Source: Echinococcus granulosus (Eukaryota; Platyhelminthes; Cestoda; Cyclophyllidea; Taeniidae). From it: 64,000 nucleotides of DNA. Below are positions 35,301 to 46,586 of the stretch, piece after piece. Position 1 is the stretch's first letter. The number at the start of each line of letters is the position of its first letter. Below the pieces are notes generated by a model. It was not told the DNA's origin. It was given only the letters and a program-made list of their open reading frames with translations, and did not search any database. The stretch spans positions 896,605 to 960,604 of the forward strand of contig NW_020170393.1 of the NCBI RefSeq assembly GCF_000524195.1. Reading direction: 5' to 3'. Both the position numbers and the translations under genes were made by a program.

Positions 35301-38172
35301 GGGGAAAACGGGTTTATGTAAGCTGGGTATTGTTAAAATCTATGCTATGAGGCGTTTTCTACGTAGCCACGGCGAGCTGGGCCAGAAAACTCTGAATCTC
35401 AGTTTTCCAGTTGGATCTCTTGAGAATAATTTTAAACCCATTATCGTATATCGAACATTTTAAGTTAAAGTGCAGGTTAAAAGAACAAAGCTGCTAGGAG
35501 ACGGTACTTCTCTAAGGTAATATGAGAATGAGGGTTGTCAATTCGGCGCGTGCATCTTTTTTCTCACAGTCAGAAGCCGAGGTTCTACAGCTGGCCTCCC
35601 TCCCCAATGGTCCTTCGGGGGTGGAACCACCGAGTGCTTCCCTCACCAACATGCCTTTCTCGCCCGCCACCGCGCTCCTCGACGACGATGACGAGGAGGT
35701 GAATGCGCGTCGTGCGCTCTGGAAGGAGACGTGGCGAGAGATCCTGCCCGTGAGTCATGCCAATGCTACAACTGCCTCCGCTGTCGACACCACTACGGCT
35801 GGTATCCAACAGTCACACCTCTGTCCACCTGGCGGCTACTCCGCCACCGGTGTCTGTCCTCTTGCCGATCTCCTCAAACCGCCCCTTCTCACCACATTCA
35901 TATCCACCCTCTCAGAGGCGCTCATCAGATCACCCTCATGGTTTGTGCGCAATCAAGCCGCGCTTGCTTTGCTCTCCGTCTCTGCGGCCATTGTTTCCCA
36001 GTCCATGTTCCTCCTCACCACTGTTGCCTCTTCCATGATGCGTGATGCTATGGGCCAGGATCGGAGTAATGCAGTGGTTGCTGCTGCTGATGCTGCATCC
36101 GCCTCTGCCTCTGCTCTCCAGATCTCAAAGACCCAAACAGCGGGGCTAGGCGTTCAGCAGAGCAGTGCGAGTGAAGTACAACAAGAAAATGATAATGAAG
36201 AGGAAGATGAGGAGGAGGCTGAAGAGGAAGAAGTTGGCGATGACGAGGAAGATGAAGATGAGGAGGACGAGGATGAGGAAGAAGAGGAAGAGGATGAGGA
36301 CGATGAGGAGGATGAGCAAGATGAAGAGGAGAATGAGGCCGTTTTCCTCATCTGGTGCGAGTTGGCTCGGGTGCTGACTGCGGCGCTGAAGGAGACAGGG
36401 TCTTGGAGTGGCAAAGTATCCGATTTCGCACTCCTCATCATTTTACTCTTCTTTCCTTCTCTACACATACTGTTATCTATTTTTGTAGGTCTACCTCCTA
36501 CGCACTGTCAGGATGCTCACTCAAACTGCTCTTGAACGCGTCTTCAACCTCGACGACCCCAACAATGAACTTATTAATGAAGTGGGTAACTCCCCCCTTC
36601 CTCCCCCATTTTTGTCTTTCGCGTTAGCCTCATAAAGCACTGAAGGGTTGGAATTTGCCAGTGAGCATTTGAATGCAGGCGTTGTGTTACGAGGTTTGCC
36701 CTGGAGACCATATTCGTTAAATACAAGTCAAAAAATAGCTTCAACTACATATCTTGAAGACTGCACGATTTTCTGTGGTGGTTGCACTTCATGTTTTCCA
36801 AATCCAACGATTTGGATTTACTTTATGAAGCTCTGATCTGGTGCAGTTTTTAACTAATGAATGATTGTCACAAACCGATACGGTTCCGGTAGCCCTTCTC
36901 TTTTGCGTCTTCGCTGACTCAGCAACTCTTTCTTTGATGTCTGAATACGATCCCCAATCTACGAAATGCAGGACTGTCCTTTTTTTGATGGAGTTCACTT
37001 AGCCCTGCTACCGAGCTATTACCCTGTTATACAGCAATCCTGTCTCCACCTCGGTTGTCTTTACCGCAGATGTGGTCAGTCTTGGTGCGGGAAACGCGCA
37101 CTGGTCGGTCAGAGCACGCGGGTCCCTCGTACCAGGCGGAGGCCTTTTGGGCACTGGCCAGTTTCGCGGAGATCTGTGGCCGTGATGCCACTGGCTTGAT
37201 GGAGGTGAAGGAGAAGGACGATCGCCTGACGCGTCTACTGCGTCTTATATTGCCCAACGGCATTCCTGATGCCAACGAGCAACAGGCCTCGTCGAAGAAG
37301 GGCAAGCAGACGCAATTCCAGATCTCGCAGGAGTTGTCTGAGGCCGAGCAGGAGTTGGCCGTTAAAACTGTAGGTGTCATGTGGCCCCTGCAAACCAAGC
37401 AACCCCATGGTGAGATAAGCATTTCTCTTTGTCCATCCTAATGGCATGTGACAGAAAGTCAAAATCGTTTCTTTTATGTTTAACCCCCTTCTACAGTTGA
37501 TCGGTTCGTTGACACGATGCATCACTTGGTCTTCCTCATGAGCCAGGGTGGTTGGCGTATCCAATCTGCTGCCTTAGGAAGTATACTTGCAATGTTTGCC
37601 AAGTAAGCCGCTGCCATTTCTCCTCCTTTGATTCCTACTGCCTGGAGTGGATTGGGGATGACTAAATAGATAGCTATCTTGACGCCCAGCAGGGTCAGAG
37701 GCCTAGAAAGCAGAGATAGTGTGGCATAGCACAAGGCACCATTCGATATGCTTTGAAGCAGCTCCTTCCTCATTTGTTTCACTCCTCGCTTTCTTCTCCA
37801 TGGTAGACTAAGGACAGAGCAAGGTGAGGAACTGGTTAAAAAAGCCTCAGAAGGTGGTGGCAACCCTCTTGAAAAGCTCGGCCTAAAGGAGCTCATGAAT
37901 CGTTTGAAGCGCTGCGCTGAAAATACGAAGTCATCGGTCCTGCGGGAGCATGCCCTTGGAGCTATCGCAAGCATGTTGCGTCATCGATGTAAGCTCTTCT
38001 ATGTGCTGCTCCATTCCACTCGTTTACTAGGCTCTTACTATATGTCCCTCTTTTCCTTTCAGCATTCGTGGCTTTGATTCACAGTCAGTTGGAGGAGTTG
38101 GTGCAGTCCTATGTAAATTGTGGTACCTCTACTATGCGCGATTGGGCGTGTGCGTTGATGAAGAGTCTGTAG
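20388..38172 (+). CDS. ECPAS: Proteasome adaptor and scaffold protein ECM29
   Basis: ECM29 is a HEAT-repeat protein that tethers 26S proteasomes to membranes and motors and monitors their assembly. My model has 32 exons totalling 7371 nt (2456 aa), against about 1845 aa for the human protein. Exons: 20388-20406, 20440-20570, 20604-20842, 20884-21024, 21091-21217, 21298-21437, 21525-21606, 21672-22081, 22180-22261, 22428-22544, 23007-23153, 23244-23347, 24234-24354, 24423-24476, 25104-25434, 26157-26248, 26340-26742, 27001-27557, 27930-28263, 28342-28456, 28510-29056, 30282-30638, 31323-31745, 32653-32875, 32944-33137, 33208-33411, 35570-36415, 36489-36581, 37070-37409, 37497-37602, 37807-37988, 38063-38172. 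Family landmarks: RRPSIQLPVHEL, FSHMYIRLGYPRMP, DSRHSVVSAANKE, VHFAGIIYPPDHIPTRYL, RELCSLAHQIGRED, LPRLVPRVFIRRYD, HAIARCCPDLL and RALWKETWREILP. Extra length comes from low-complexity insertions. Exons 10 and 22 appear to use GC donors; an alternative GT donor for exon 10 is at 22623. Confidence 0.93.
21859..21961 (+). repeat. Two glutamine (CAG/CAA) tracts inside ECM29 exon 8
   Basis: Mixed CAG and CAA codons encode a run of about 11 Gln followed by a second run of about 7, separated by roughly 20 residues. The frame is fixed by flanking family-like sequence (GVRIKLGHFLLRS before it). The interrupted CAG/CAA composition makes these more stable than pure CAG tracts. Confidence 0.9.
29057..30281 (+). 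other. ECM29 intron 21, no gene seen
   Basis: This AT-rich 1.2-kb intron lies between exons ending ALASEL and starting VEANFNAILCEIKAQ. I see no repeat family, ORF or RNA gene in it. Introns 13-14 (24477-25103), 15 (25435-26156), 22 (30639-31322) and 23 (31746-32652) are likewise without recognised content. Confidence 0.6.
34735..35205 (-). mobile_element. Truncated TRIM-like element in ECM29 intron 26, antisense to the gene
   Basis: The interior part (about 34735-35010) has ACTACAGTCGTT, CGAAGGTTGACATCG and TTTCCATCTGCAG, ending in GCCGCCACCAA next to the repeat. The terminal repeat (35011-35205) starts TGTGGCGCTTCGAGAA and ends ACTAGCGTATTCCA. The distal interior and the other terminal repeat are missing. 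The host intron spans 33412-35569. Confidence 0.65.
36187..36337 (+). repeat. GAG/GAT codon tract encoding an acidic stretch in ECM29 exon 27
   Basis: About 50 codons are almost only Glu and Asp, ending just before AVFLIWCELARVLTAAL, which resumes the HEAT-like helix pattern. The opposite strand reads as polyserine, a shadow. In the protein it would form a disordered acidic loop between HEAT repeats. Confidence 0.9.
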
Positions 38173-40278
38173 GAAGAGAACGCAAGACACCAACTTGTCT
38201 TCATTCTCGTCCCCAGCCTCTCTGTCCCTTTCTCTCTCTCTGCTCTGCCCTCGGTTGCGTCAAAATCATGAAATTCAGTCAATTTATCTGTGAATGGGTC
38301 TTTGTTTATCGTGGGTGATGTGAGGCACTGTATGGAGGTTTTCTATTGTGAAAGAGATAATCTTGTTCTCTATCTTCTTAATGCCTAGCATAATGCATGC
38401 ACTTGAGAGGGACCTGTGAAACTCCCATTTTTTCCGAAGAAAGTTGCCCCTTCTGATTTTTTAACTGCACTACTATTGTGAAGGAAGTAACGTTGTGCGC
38501 ATATCTCGGAAGTTTGGATCCGTCGTGATTGCATTTGCGCTTCGCATACCGACCTCTATGACATGGAATGGCCTTTGCTGTCTCTGCCCTAAAAGCTGGA
38601 CGAACACCCGTAGCACTGTTTACGACACTATGGCTGGCATGTCGGGTTAATTGCTAAACTGTAGGGATTGGTCGTTGGATATTTTCTACTACGGCGCAAT
38701 TTGTCCCGAGGTAATCGCAGAGTGATGAGCCAATCACCGAACATTTCTGGTTAGTGAATTCGCGATTTCGTCGATTGTCCAGAACTGTTGTTCTATGGCA
38801 GTGGTAAGCATGCGATCGCAGCTGACCTCTCAAGGGCTGCCTTCAGCCGGGGATTGTAGCACCCTTGTGGCGGGAATTTCAGAGCGAAAGTTTCAAATGA
38901 GAATGAGTAAAGTAATGACTTCAATTGTGGGAAGTGCAGGGCGTTAAACTTTCGCATCACTGTTGTTCTGTTATAAGCTTGCTTCCGGTTAAAGTAATTC
39001 AAGGATATTTGGCTATTTATTTAAAACGTGGCGGCCAACACCGAAAAAATAACTGTCGTGAACAGTGTTGTTTTGGAAGCTAGTGCCAGCAGCCGTCTGG
39101 TTCACTAATTTTTAACACCGAAAATCGGTAGGATTACGAGGTCGTGACGGGAACACAGCTGCAACAATCACGTTCTTACTGTCCAGTTTAACCGCGATAT
39201 TGTCGGGGTTGATACCAGCGTCACGTATAAACGACATTTGCTCTGCGTCGTAGTAAGTGGTTTAAACAAACTTTATGTCAAAGAGATTAGTTGAACTCAT
39301 AAAAAATAAACTAGATTTAGGGTATTCTTGGTCTGAGGATGATTCACTTCCGTTGTCAAAACAATAAAACCGAAGGTGTGACTTTGCTCTCTCTGAGACC
39401 TTAATGTCGAATTAGTCACTCAACGCCAATTCTATCACGACGTGGTAGAATTGGCGTCGACCATGTTATGAACCCACCGTAAATCACAGTGGCACAATCG
39501 TGTTTTGTTCAATTTCATGGGTTGATTGAAATCTCTGCTTCGTATTTTTAACAAGGTTGGGCGTCCAAGTCCTCAAAACTGGCCTTTCTTATGGTAAAAC
39601 AATTAGATGGCTTCCGTCAATGGAACGAAGGCTTGTTGTGTCCTGTTTGCATAAGACAACGCAAAACCTCGTGTCTCGTCACAGAACTTACCCGCAGGCA
39701 GGTTGGCACCCTCGTACGGGACAGCAGCAACTAACCGCATCCCCCGAGTTCGCCTGCTGTTTCTTCAACTGATGCTTGCTACCTTGGCAATAGACAAGAA
39801 ACCGCGTGATCACATACGACATAGAATAGACAGTTGGGAAGCGAGAGTTAAGTAGAAGGGAGGAAAGGTGACGAAGGCAAGGTTTCCTTAATCCGAGAGA
39901 TAAAACGCTTCACGAGAGAAAGATCAGTCGGTCTGTTTCTGCGATTACCTCGTTTTGGTGACAAAGTCGCGCAAGTACATTTGATTACCCTGTATTTAAA
40001 AATATCTTACTTTCACTTGGTTGGTAAAGAGTGCCGTAACGAGAAAAAGTAACTTGTCAATAATCACGTGAAAAATATTGGTAAACGTAATTATAACTAC
40101 AATTTGAATGTAACATAACGTAATTATAACTTAAACACAGTTGTCGAGAGCCTAATGCAATGTCTCTCCACCCCAAGAAGAGGCAAGTCCAGTAAACAGA
40201 CAACAAGAAGTTAAATTCCTCTGAACACGAATGTACAAAGACGAAATAACAATAACACGATGAACGTTCAAATGCCTG
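38173..40278. other. Convergent intergenic region between ECM29 and KARS
   Basis: These 2.1 kb lie between two converging genes and so hold both 3' UTRs. The only recognisable content is a mariner-like remnant (about 39545-39970). I see no further coding exon. Confidence 0.65.
39545..39970 (+). mobile_element. Degenerate mariner-like transposase remnant
   Basis: Around 39716-39765 one frame reads PHPPSSPAVSSTDACY, resembling the mariner third-aspartate motif region (PHPxYSPDLxPxD), and GACAACGC near 39658 could be the DNA of HDNA. Frameshifts and stops break it. It is collinear with the copy at 48.15-48.45 kb: TTGGCAC, then ACGGGA, CCGCATCC, GATCAC/GATCGC, GACAGTTGGGAA/GACACTTGGGAA and CGAGAGATAAA occur in the same order. 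No terminal inverted repeats were identified. Confidence 0.5.
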
Positions 40279-43200
40279 TTAGTTGACAAGCGGCTTTTTC
40301 GCGTCAGTCAATGCCTCACAGGGAGCATTGCCCTCCTCCGGCCGCATGGTGGGGAAGATGATGACCTCTCGAATATTGTTTGTGTTCGACATGAACATCA
40401 TGAATCGGTCAATACCAAAACCCCAGCCTGCGGTAGGAGCTAGACCGTAGGTGAGAGCGTTCACAAAGTTTTCATCCACAAACATTGCCTCGTCGTCTCC
40501 CGCGGCCTTATCCTGCAGTCATAAAGAATAGTTCGGTGCTACTTAAGAGGAAGAAGGCGAGAAAGAAAACGCGGCACCTGAGTGATGCAGGGCACGAGCA
40601 CTTACCTTAGCTTGCTCCTCGAAGCGTTCACGCTGGACGACGGGGTCGTTTAACTCAGTGTACGCGTTGATAAGCTCCTTGGTGAGGCAGAACAGTTCGA
40701 AGCGCTCAGTGAGACCTGGTCGCGAGCGGTGCCACTTGGCCAGAGGGCTCATAACTTCCGGATGGTTCATGATGAAGGTGGGATTAACGCATAGAGGCTC
40801 GATTCGCTCACCCACAAGCTGGCAGAGGAAAGAGACAAGCACACACATCCACTTAATCAAAACAATCGTTCAGGAAGGCAATTAACCTCATATACTTGCA
40901 GCAAGATTGAGAAAAGCACAGCCATATTGCTAGAAATTTCCTAACTTAGCAGAAAGTTTTTGTGAAGTTGAACAACAGCAAAAGAACCGCGAGAACTCAT
41001 TTTAGGGATTAGGATGTGAAAAAACTCACCTTGTCCAGGAGTCGCGCAGAGGTTTTTGGTTCGCTGCATTGAATATCAAATTTCTCAGTAATGGCTACCA
41101 GTTTGAGACGAGCCTCCTCGGTGTGAAGAGTCTCCGGAGGTGGGAACTCCGCACCCGGATAGTACTCCTTCAAAGCCTCGTAGAGGTCGATACGTTTAAA
41201 GGGCGGCGTAAAGTCGACCTCCTGTGGGAGCATGTCGGGCTCCGGCTGGTAAGTCACCTTGTAGGTGCCGAACAACTTCATCACCATACCTATGCTCAAG
41301 GAAAGAAAAAAAGAACCATCATGCTTTAATTAGGCGTGACCTCGACGCCATGACCACTATCAACTTCAAGCTACTAAACTGCCATGTTCCGTTAAACTTT
41401 CCTATCGCGTGTCTAAGCATCTGCAGTGCATCCATGATAGTCAGGGAATAATCATTGCCCAAGTTTGCCTTTGCACACCAAAGAGAAAAAAAATGCACAA
41501 CGGGTTATCGATACCCAATGACAAATCCTCTGTTAGATTACATTCGCCTTAGTTTCTGAACTATGCTTACATCTCAATAAGGCGTGTTCATCCAAGCTTG
41601 AGGCTAAGAGCTGCGGAGCCAACGTAAAATCTTCAAATGAACCTACTACGTTTAGACGCAAAAAAATCACCACCATGAGTGCATGTAACAACTTCAACCT
41701 AAATACGTATGAGAAAGTACTAGACAAGTCTCATTCTCACTCTAAATGCAAAACGGCGTAAGGAAAGGTAACTTTTTTCGTAAATTCACATTCTGTTCAA
41801 ATGATGAGTCACACATCAGTGAATAGCAGAGGGAAATGCGATACAAATTTATATCAGAAATAGAGAATCACGAAAAACTAGACGCAACTAGCACACGCGA
41901 CTGGCCAAACCGTCAAACATGAAAATTGATGACTGCACATCCATTACTATTTCTCCATACATCCCATCTTCCTAAACAGCATTTTTGAGAAAACAACTGA
42001 AATGTGCCACTCGGGGAGGATGGGAGGAGTACCCGAAAGCGACTAATGCATCAGACAATGACGCCACAGCAGAATGACGAAATTGGTACGTCAAGTATGC
42101 GTGTGAAGGGCGAGATCTGGGCGCATCACCGAATACTACCGCCCACGCTTGGACTGACTAACCAGTCGCATGCGGAGAATGACGTAGGTACGACAACCCA
42201 GTGACTAAGTATAGTTGGAAAGCCAGCCAATCCCACTTTCTGCCACCATTCTGCATAGTTTTCTGCCAAATGTATTTGTCTGAGCAACGACAAAGCGAAA
42301 AGATCTCACCGGAGAGCAAATCCTCAGTAATTGTAATGAGGTCGTTGTAGTCAGCAAAAGCCATATAAAACTCGCACGAGGTGAATTCTGGGTTGTGAGT
42401 GAGATCAATGCCCTCGTTACGGAAGAGTTTGCCGATCTCGTAAACACGCGGCATTCCACCTACGACAAGCATCTTGAGGAAGAGTTCGGGTGATACGCGT
42501 AAGTAGAGGTCCAGATCCAAATCATTGTGATGCGTAACGAAGGGCTTGGCGGCCGCACCACCAGGCAGTATGCTCATCATGGGAGTTTCAACCTTTAATG
42601 AAAAGGTGAAAGATATTACAGGAATCGGTTGAATAAGTTCCAAATACTTGCCCAACACACCCAAGTGACGAATAGTCGGTTGAAAATTGGATCAACTGCG
42701 AACCTCAGTACAGTGAATGCCTTCCCTCTACAAAACGACGGCGCTTAAGGCTACTGTCAGAAGTAAACAGCAATTTGTATATGCCTAATCGGAATATTCA
42801 CACCTTAAAGTGCCTTTAAAGAAGTGAGAATGAGATTGATCCGTCTCAGTAGTTGTAAGTAGAGTAAACTTAATCAGCCATGGGCTCGCATGGTGCAGGA
42901 CCCAAATCAATTTTAAAGAGCGCCGATATTGAACGCTAGACTCACTAGGAGCACCCGCATCCACAATGACCTCAATAAATCTAGTAAAAGGGTTTAAGGA
43001 GTAGAAACGTGACCATCACAAATTGCCGTACGGTGCCGCCGAGTGCCGAGTAAACGTGGGTGACGTAAAAGGATCCACAGTTTGCTTCTGACGGGAGGAC
43101 ATCACTACCAGCACATAACGCTGTAATTAAAATGTGAAAAAAGACCCTCACCTCAACAAAACCCATGGAATTGAGGAAGCGACGCACATAGTCAATAATT

Positions 43201-44319
43201 TGCGCCCGCATGATGAAGCGTTTACGGACGTCATCGTTCATTATGAGATCAAGGTAACGTTGTCTGAAACGAGTCTCCTTATCCTTAAGGCCAAAGTGGA
43301 GATGGGGCAACTGCTGCAGACAGGGGGCCAGCAGAACCATCTTCTTGGGTAAGATGGACAGTTCACCGAGCTTCGATTTCCCTGGCTTTCCCACAACCCC
43401 AACCACGTCACCACGGTGCAGCATCTCATTGATTTCGTAAAACTCCATCTCTGCGTGATACTCGTTCAGGCTGGACATCACCTGCAACTTTTTGCCCTCC
43501 GACATCACGTCGTAGAATACTAATTTGGAGCCAGACTCACGCTTAGCATAAATCCTGCCTGTATACATAGAGAAACGATTACTACTTTTGGATAGCAAAA
43601 GTCAAGACAAATGCACAACCACAATGCCGAACTTAGTGTTTGACGTTATTGTGGGAAAAGCACACTATAGGATCGAAAATCTAATTATAGCTCACCTGAA
43701 ATGCTAACTTCAACATCATCCAAATGCTGGCCGGGTTTCAAGGAGCTGTATTTCTCAATATAGTCACTGATACTGAGAGTGACATGAAATTTATGTGGAT
43801 AAGGCTGAATAGGACCAGACTTCATTCTTTGAATGGCAGCTTTGCGCATTTCAAAGTATTGCTAAAGTAATTAAAGGCAAAAGGTAACAGATACACAAGT
43901 ATCAGATGTGAATTAACCAACAAGACATGGTGACTTACAGTGGCATCGAGCTCCTCCTCCGCAGCTGCCTTTGATTTCGGTCTTTGATTCAAAGAGTTGA
44001 CTACTGACTCGGCCTTTTTCTTCTGTTTTTCAGCAGCTTTCAACTGCCTTTTTAGGGCGCTGAGTATTTAAGAGTAATTAGCGTCAAACTATGAGACAGC
44101 GACAAAGGTATACTGATGGCTAAAATTATTCTTTGAAATTGATAACAAAGAAAAAGGGTGTCTAAGGTATACACTGGTCAGGAAAAGTGGGTCTAATTCA
44201 GAAAAACATTGATCCCAAAAATGAAAATGGGAATGAAGTGAACGGACGGAGGGGAGCATAATGTGAAATGAATAAGATGTACCCATAACCCACTTCTTAC
44301 TTAAACCTTCCGTCGCCAT
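40279..44319 (-). CDS. KARS1: Lysyl-tRNA synthetase, class II, eukaryotic cytosolic type
   Basis: The enzyme activates lysine with ATP and charges tRNA-Lys. Eight exons (minus): 44294-44319, 43939-44059, 43696-43861, 43152-43558, 42310-42592, 41030-41289, 40606-40818, 40279-40512. They total 1710 nt and encode 569 aa. The start MATEGLSKN is followed by a lysine-rich appended helix ([17 protein letters not shown]). The OB-fold anticodon domain has [17 protein letters not shown]. The catalytic core has motif 1 (GFVEVETPMM), motif 2 ([19 protein letters not shown]) and motif 3 ([13 protein letters not shown]). Length and all three class II motifs are normal. The exon-1/exon-2 junction gives [12 protein letters not shown], matching animal orthologues. 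Intron 5 is about 1 kb. No alternative mitochondrial leader was found upstream. Confidence 0.96.
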
Positions 44320-46107
44320 TCCGGAGGCACCCCCTCGACACGCGACAGCACGCGCACAACGAAAGAAAGTGAACATGGGATCTAGTTAGGTGAACTCTTA
44401 TTGGTAGAATTAGTCGATGATAACAAATGCCGCCATAAAATTTAATAAGAAGTCGCTTAAACCAATTAATGAATGTAAACAGAATTAAAAAAATTAAAAA
44501 AAATGCCGAGAGAAACCGTGATCTACCACCTGGGTATTGTACACAAAGCCTTTAGTCTTATGCACACGAAAATAAAAACACATTCACCTAGCATAATTAT
44601 CGTGGTGGTCCAGCACTTTGCTAAATTATGTGGCCTAACTGTGCGTTTGGCTGCGCAGGCATTCGTGTTCCTGTAGATGATGGTCCTGTTCTAATAATAA
44701 CTTTTAAGTGTGCTGATAGCCGTCCACAGTCCTTCTCTATGTGATGCGCAATCTTCTACACCACTATGGCTTTTATGAAACGGCTTTGCTAATTGGCCAA
44801 GCAAGGTACCCCTTTGGCTTTGAGCAGTGTTAATCCAATGTATTTACCTTCCCAATGCGGTTCATAAATTGAACGAAGCATTAGATGCAGGGTAGTTGGC
44901 AGGATGCGTCAGTCACAGGTGGTCAAATACATTTATGTGTGCGATAATTTAACAAATGTTACTGTTATTTTCCGTGCACTGGCAGCGTTGCGACTGTCGT
45001 GTAGCGTCCCGAGACTCCCTGAAGACGAAAGAAGACACAATACTCGGGCAGAATATATATATTCAGCACGGAGAAGGTGTCTGGGCTATTGGTATGGTCC
45101 AAAAGGCCAGCCCCAGCCAGCGAGGTACAAGGGGGCTAATTCAAAGTACAAAGGTGGCGCCTCACCAGAACCGAGGGATAAACCACTATCGTATTACAGT
45201 CGACTAGAGGAAATGTCGGGGTCGATGCTTGACCTTTATATGGCCATAAAAGCAACTTCGTCCCGACATACTGAACTTGCGCTTTGCCTCACAGGCCTAG
45301 ATTTCGTGATAGTACACTCCTCGTCTTTCTCCATATTAATAGTATACATCCCGTTATGCCACTTTAACGTGCTAAAAGATTCACTGGACCTACGAGGCAA
45401 TCGTCACTACTACAGAAGCAGAAGCCTAAAGGTAAAGCGGTAGGCTTTTCTAGTCTAGCAAAGCTCTCCAAGCTTGTAATTTGCATTTTTACACCCTTGT
45501 GGTTTTACATAAATATGAATGCGGCAAATGATTTGCGTTGAAATACTTCATTTGCGTTGAACTTGAGGCTAGGTTTTGATGGACGCTGAAAGATAGCAGC
45601 TCTGTGATAGCTGGTGGGTAGCGGGTCGTAAAGGCGTACAACTCATGCGTGTACCTTAGTAGGTCAGACTTACTTTCCTCCATAAAATTTCCAATATATG
45701 ACAATAAGAAAGTATTGGTTTTTTAACTATGCAGGTTATGACTATCCAGAGTTAGTAATTGCATACCCGAAAGTTGAAAGTTTTTGGCAAGCGATTGGTA
45801 AATTTATTTGTTGAAATCTTTTTAAGGTTCTTATTAAATGAACATAAGGTATAGCAGTGTACCTTTTTTGAAAACATGTACCACATATAACTCACCTTTT
45901 ATAGTGCTTAGTAACTAGTAATATAGGCAAAAATGTCAACAAGCATGGCTAAGGTTTTGCTGTACTTATTTAATGATCCTTTCTCTGCTTATTTAAATAT
46001 TCAATTTATTAGGTCCTTGTTATTTATTGGTCCGTCCACACGTGCTTTTCTAAACTCGATTGTGGCGGTTACTTCAATAGTTCGTATGCTTCTGGTTTTG
46101 ATGAGTG
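44320..46107. other. Divergent intergenic region between KARS and the cold-shock gene
   Basis: This 1.8-kb region lies between two divergently transcribed genes and probably holds both promoters. It contains a solo LTR with target-site duplication (45000-45198). The 179-codon ORF at 44904-45443 runs through that LTR and is not treated as a gene. Confidence 0.6.
45000..45198 (-). mobile_element. Solo LTR of the TRIM-like family with 4-bp target-site duplication
   Basis: This intact terminal repeat in reverse orientation begins TGTAGCGTCCCGAGAC and ends CGTATTACA (TGTA...TACA). It is flanked by GTCG at 44996-44999 and GTCG at 45199-45202. No interior sequence is present, as expected after recombination between two LTRs. 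It defines both ends of the repeat and gives an LTR length of 199 bp. Confidence 0.85.
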
Positions 46108-46506
46108 ATGTTTGAGTCCGGTGAACCCTCTTCTCCCTTGCCTTCGATCCCCAGTCCAATCATCCATAAACGTAATCGAACATTTTCGCAGAGTGCAAGA
46201 GCCGCTGAAGCTACTGAAGAAGGAGGCGTAATCACCTCCTTCTGTCGTGAGAAGGGTCATGGCTTTATTAAAGCGGACAACGGAGAGCTTTTGTTTGTTC
46301 ACGTTTTCGAGTGAGTTTAAAATATGTAATACGAACAGTTATTGTGTAGTATTGATGGTGAGGTAGTGCCTCTGGCGGGTGATCGCGTCCTTTTTAAGAA
46401 AATTCTCATTCCTCCCAAAAACGAGAAGTACCAGGCTGTTCATGTGAAAATAGTCGACTTTGTTCCGGAGCGTCACCAGCGTTGGCAAGAATTGCCTTGT
46501 CAGTAG
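46108..46506 (+). CDS. CARHSP1: CARHSP1/CSDC2-type cold-shock-domain protein
   Basis: This is a small single-stranded RNA/DNA-binding protein; vertebrate CARHSP1 binds mRNA 3' UTRs and is phosphorylated near its N-terminus. Exons 46108-46310 and 46350-46506, with a 39-bp intron, give 119 aa. The start is ATG at 46108 (MFESGEPSSP). Before the domain, KRNRTFSQSARA corresponds to the RTRTFS phospho-segment of CARHSP1. The cold-shock fold shows FCREKGHGFIKADNGELLFVH (RNP1/RNP2), DIDGEVVPLAGDRVLFKK and IPPKNEKYQAVHVKIVDF, the last being highly characteristic of the CARHSP1/PIPPin subfamily. The protein ends soon after the domain at RWQELPCQ. Confidence 0.93.
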
Positions 46507-46580
46507 GTCTTTTGACCGGTATTTCCTGTGCTTATTGCAGATCCCTCTGTTTGCGTGGTGTATATACTACATAATCGTGC

Positions 46581-46586
46581 ATTAAA
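46581..46586 (+). terminator. Possible polyadenylation signal ATTAAA for the cold-shock gene
   Basis: ATTAAA lies 75 bp after the stop codon, a common variant of AATAAA at a plausible distance. The 3' end itself cannot be seen. Confidence 0.4.

Noticed and set aside
36154..36468. Polyserine ORF on the minus strand
   Set aside because: It is the antisense reading of the acidic codon tract in ECM29.
44904..45443. 179-codon plus-strand ORF
   Set aside because: It runs through the solo LTR at 45000-45198 and has no family resemblance; the frame is chance within repeat DNA.
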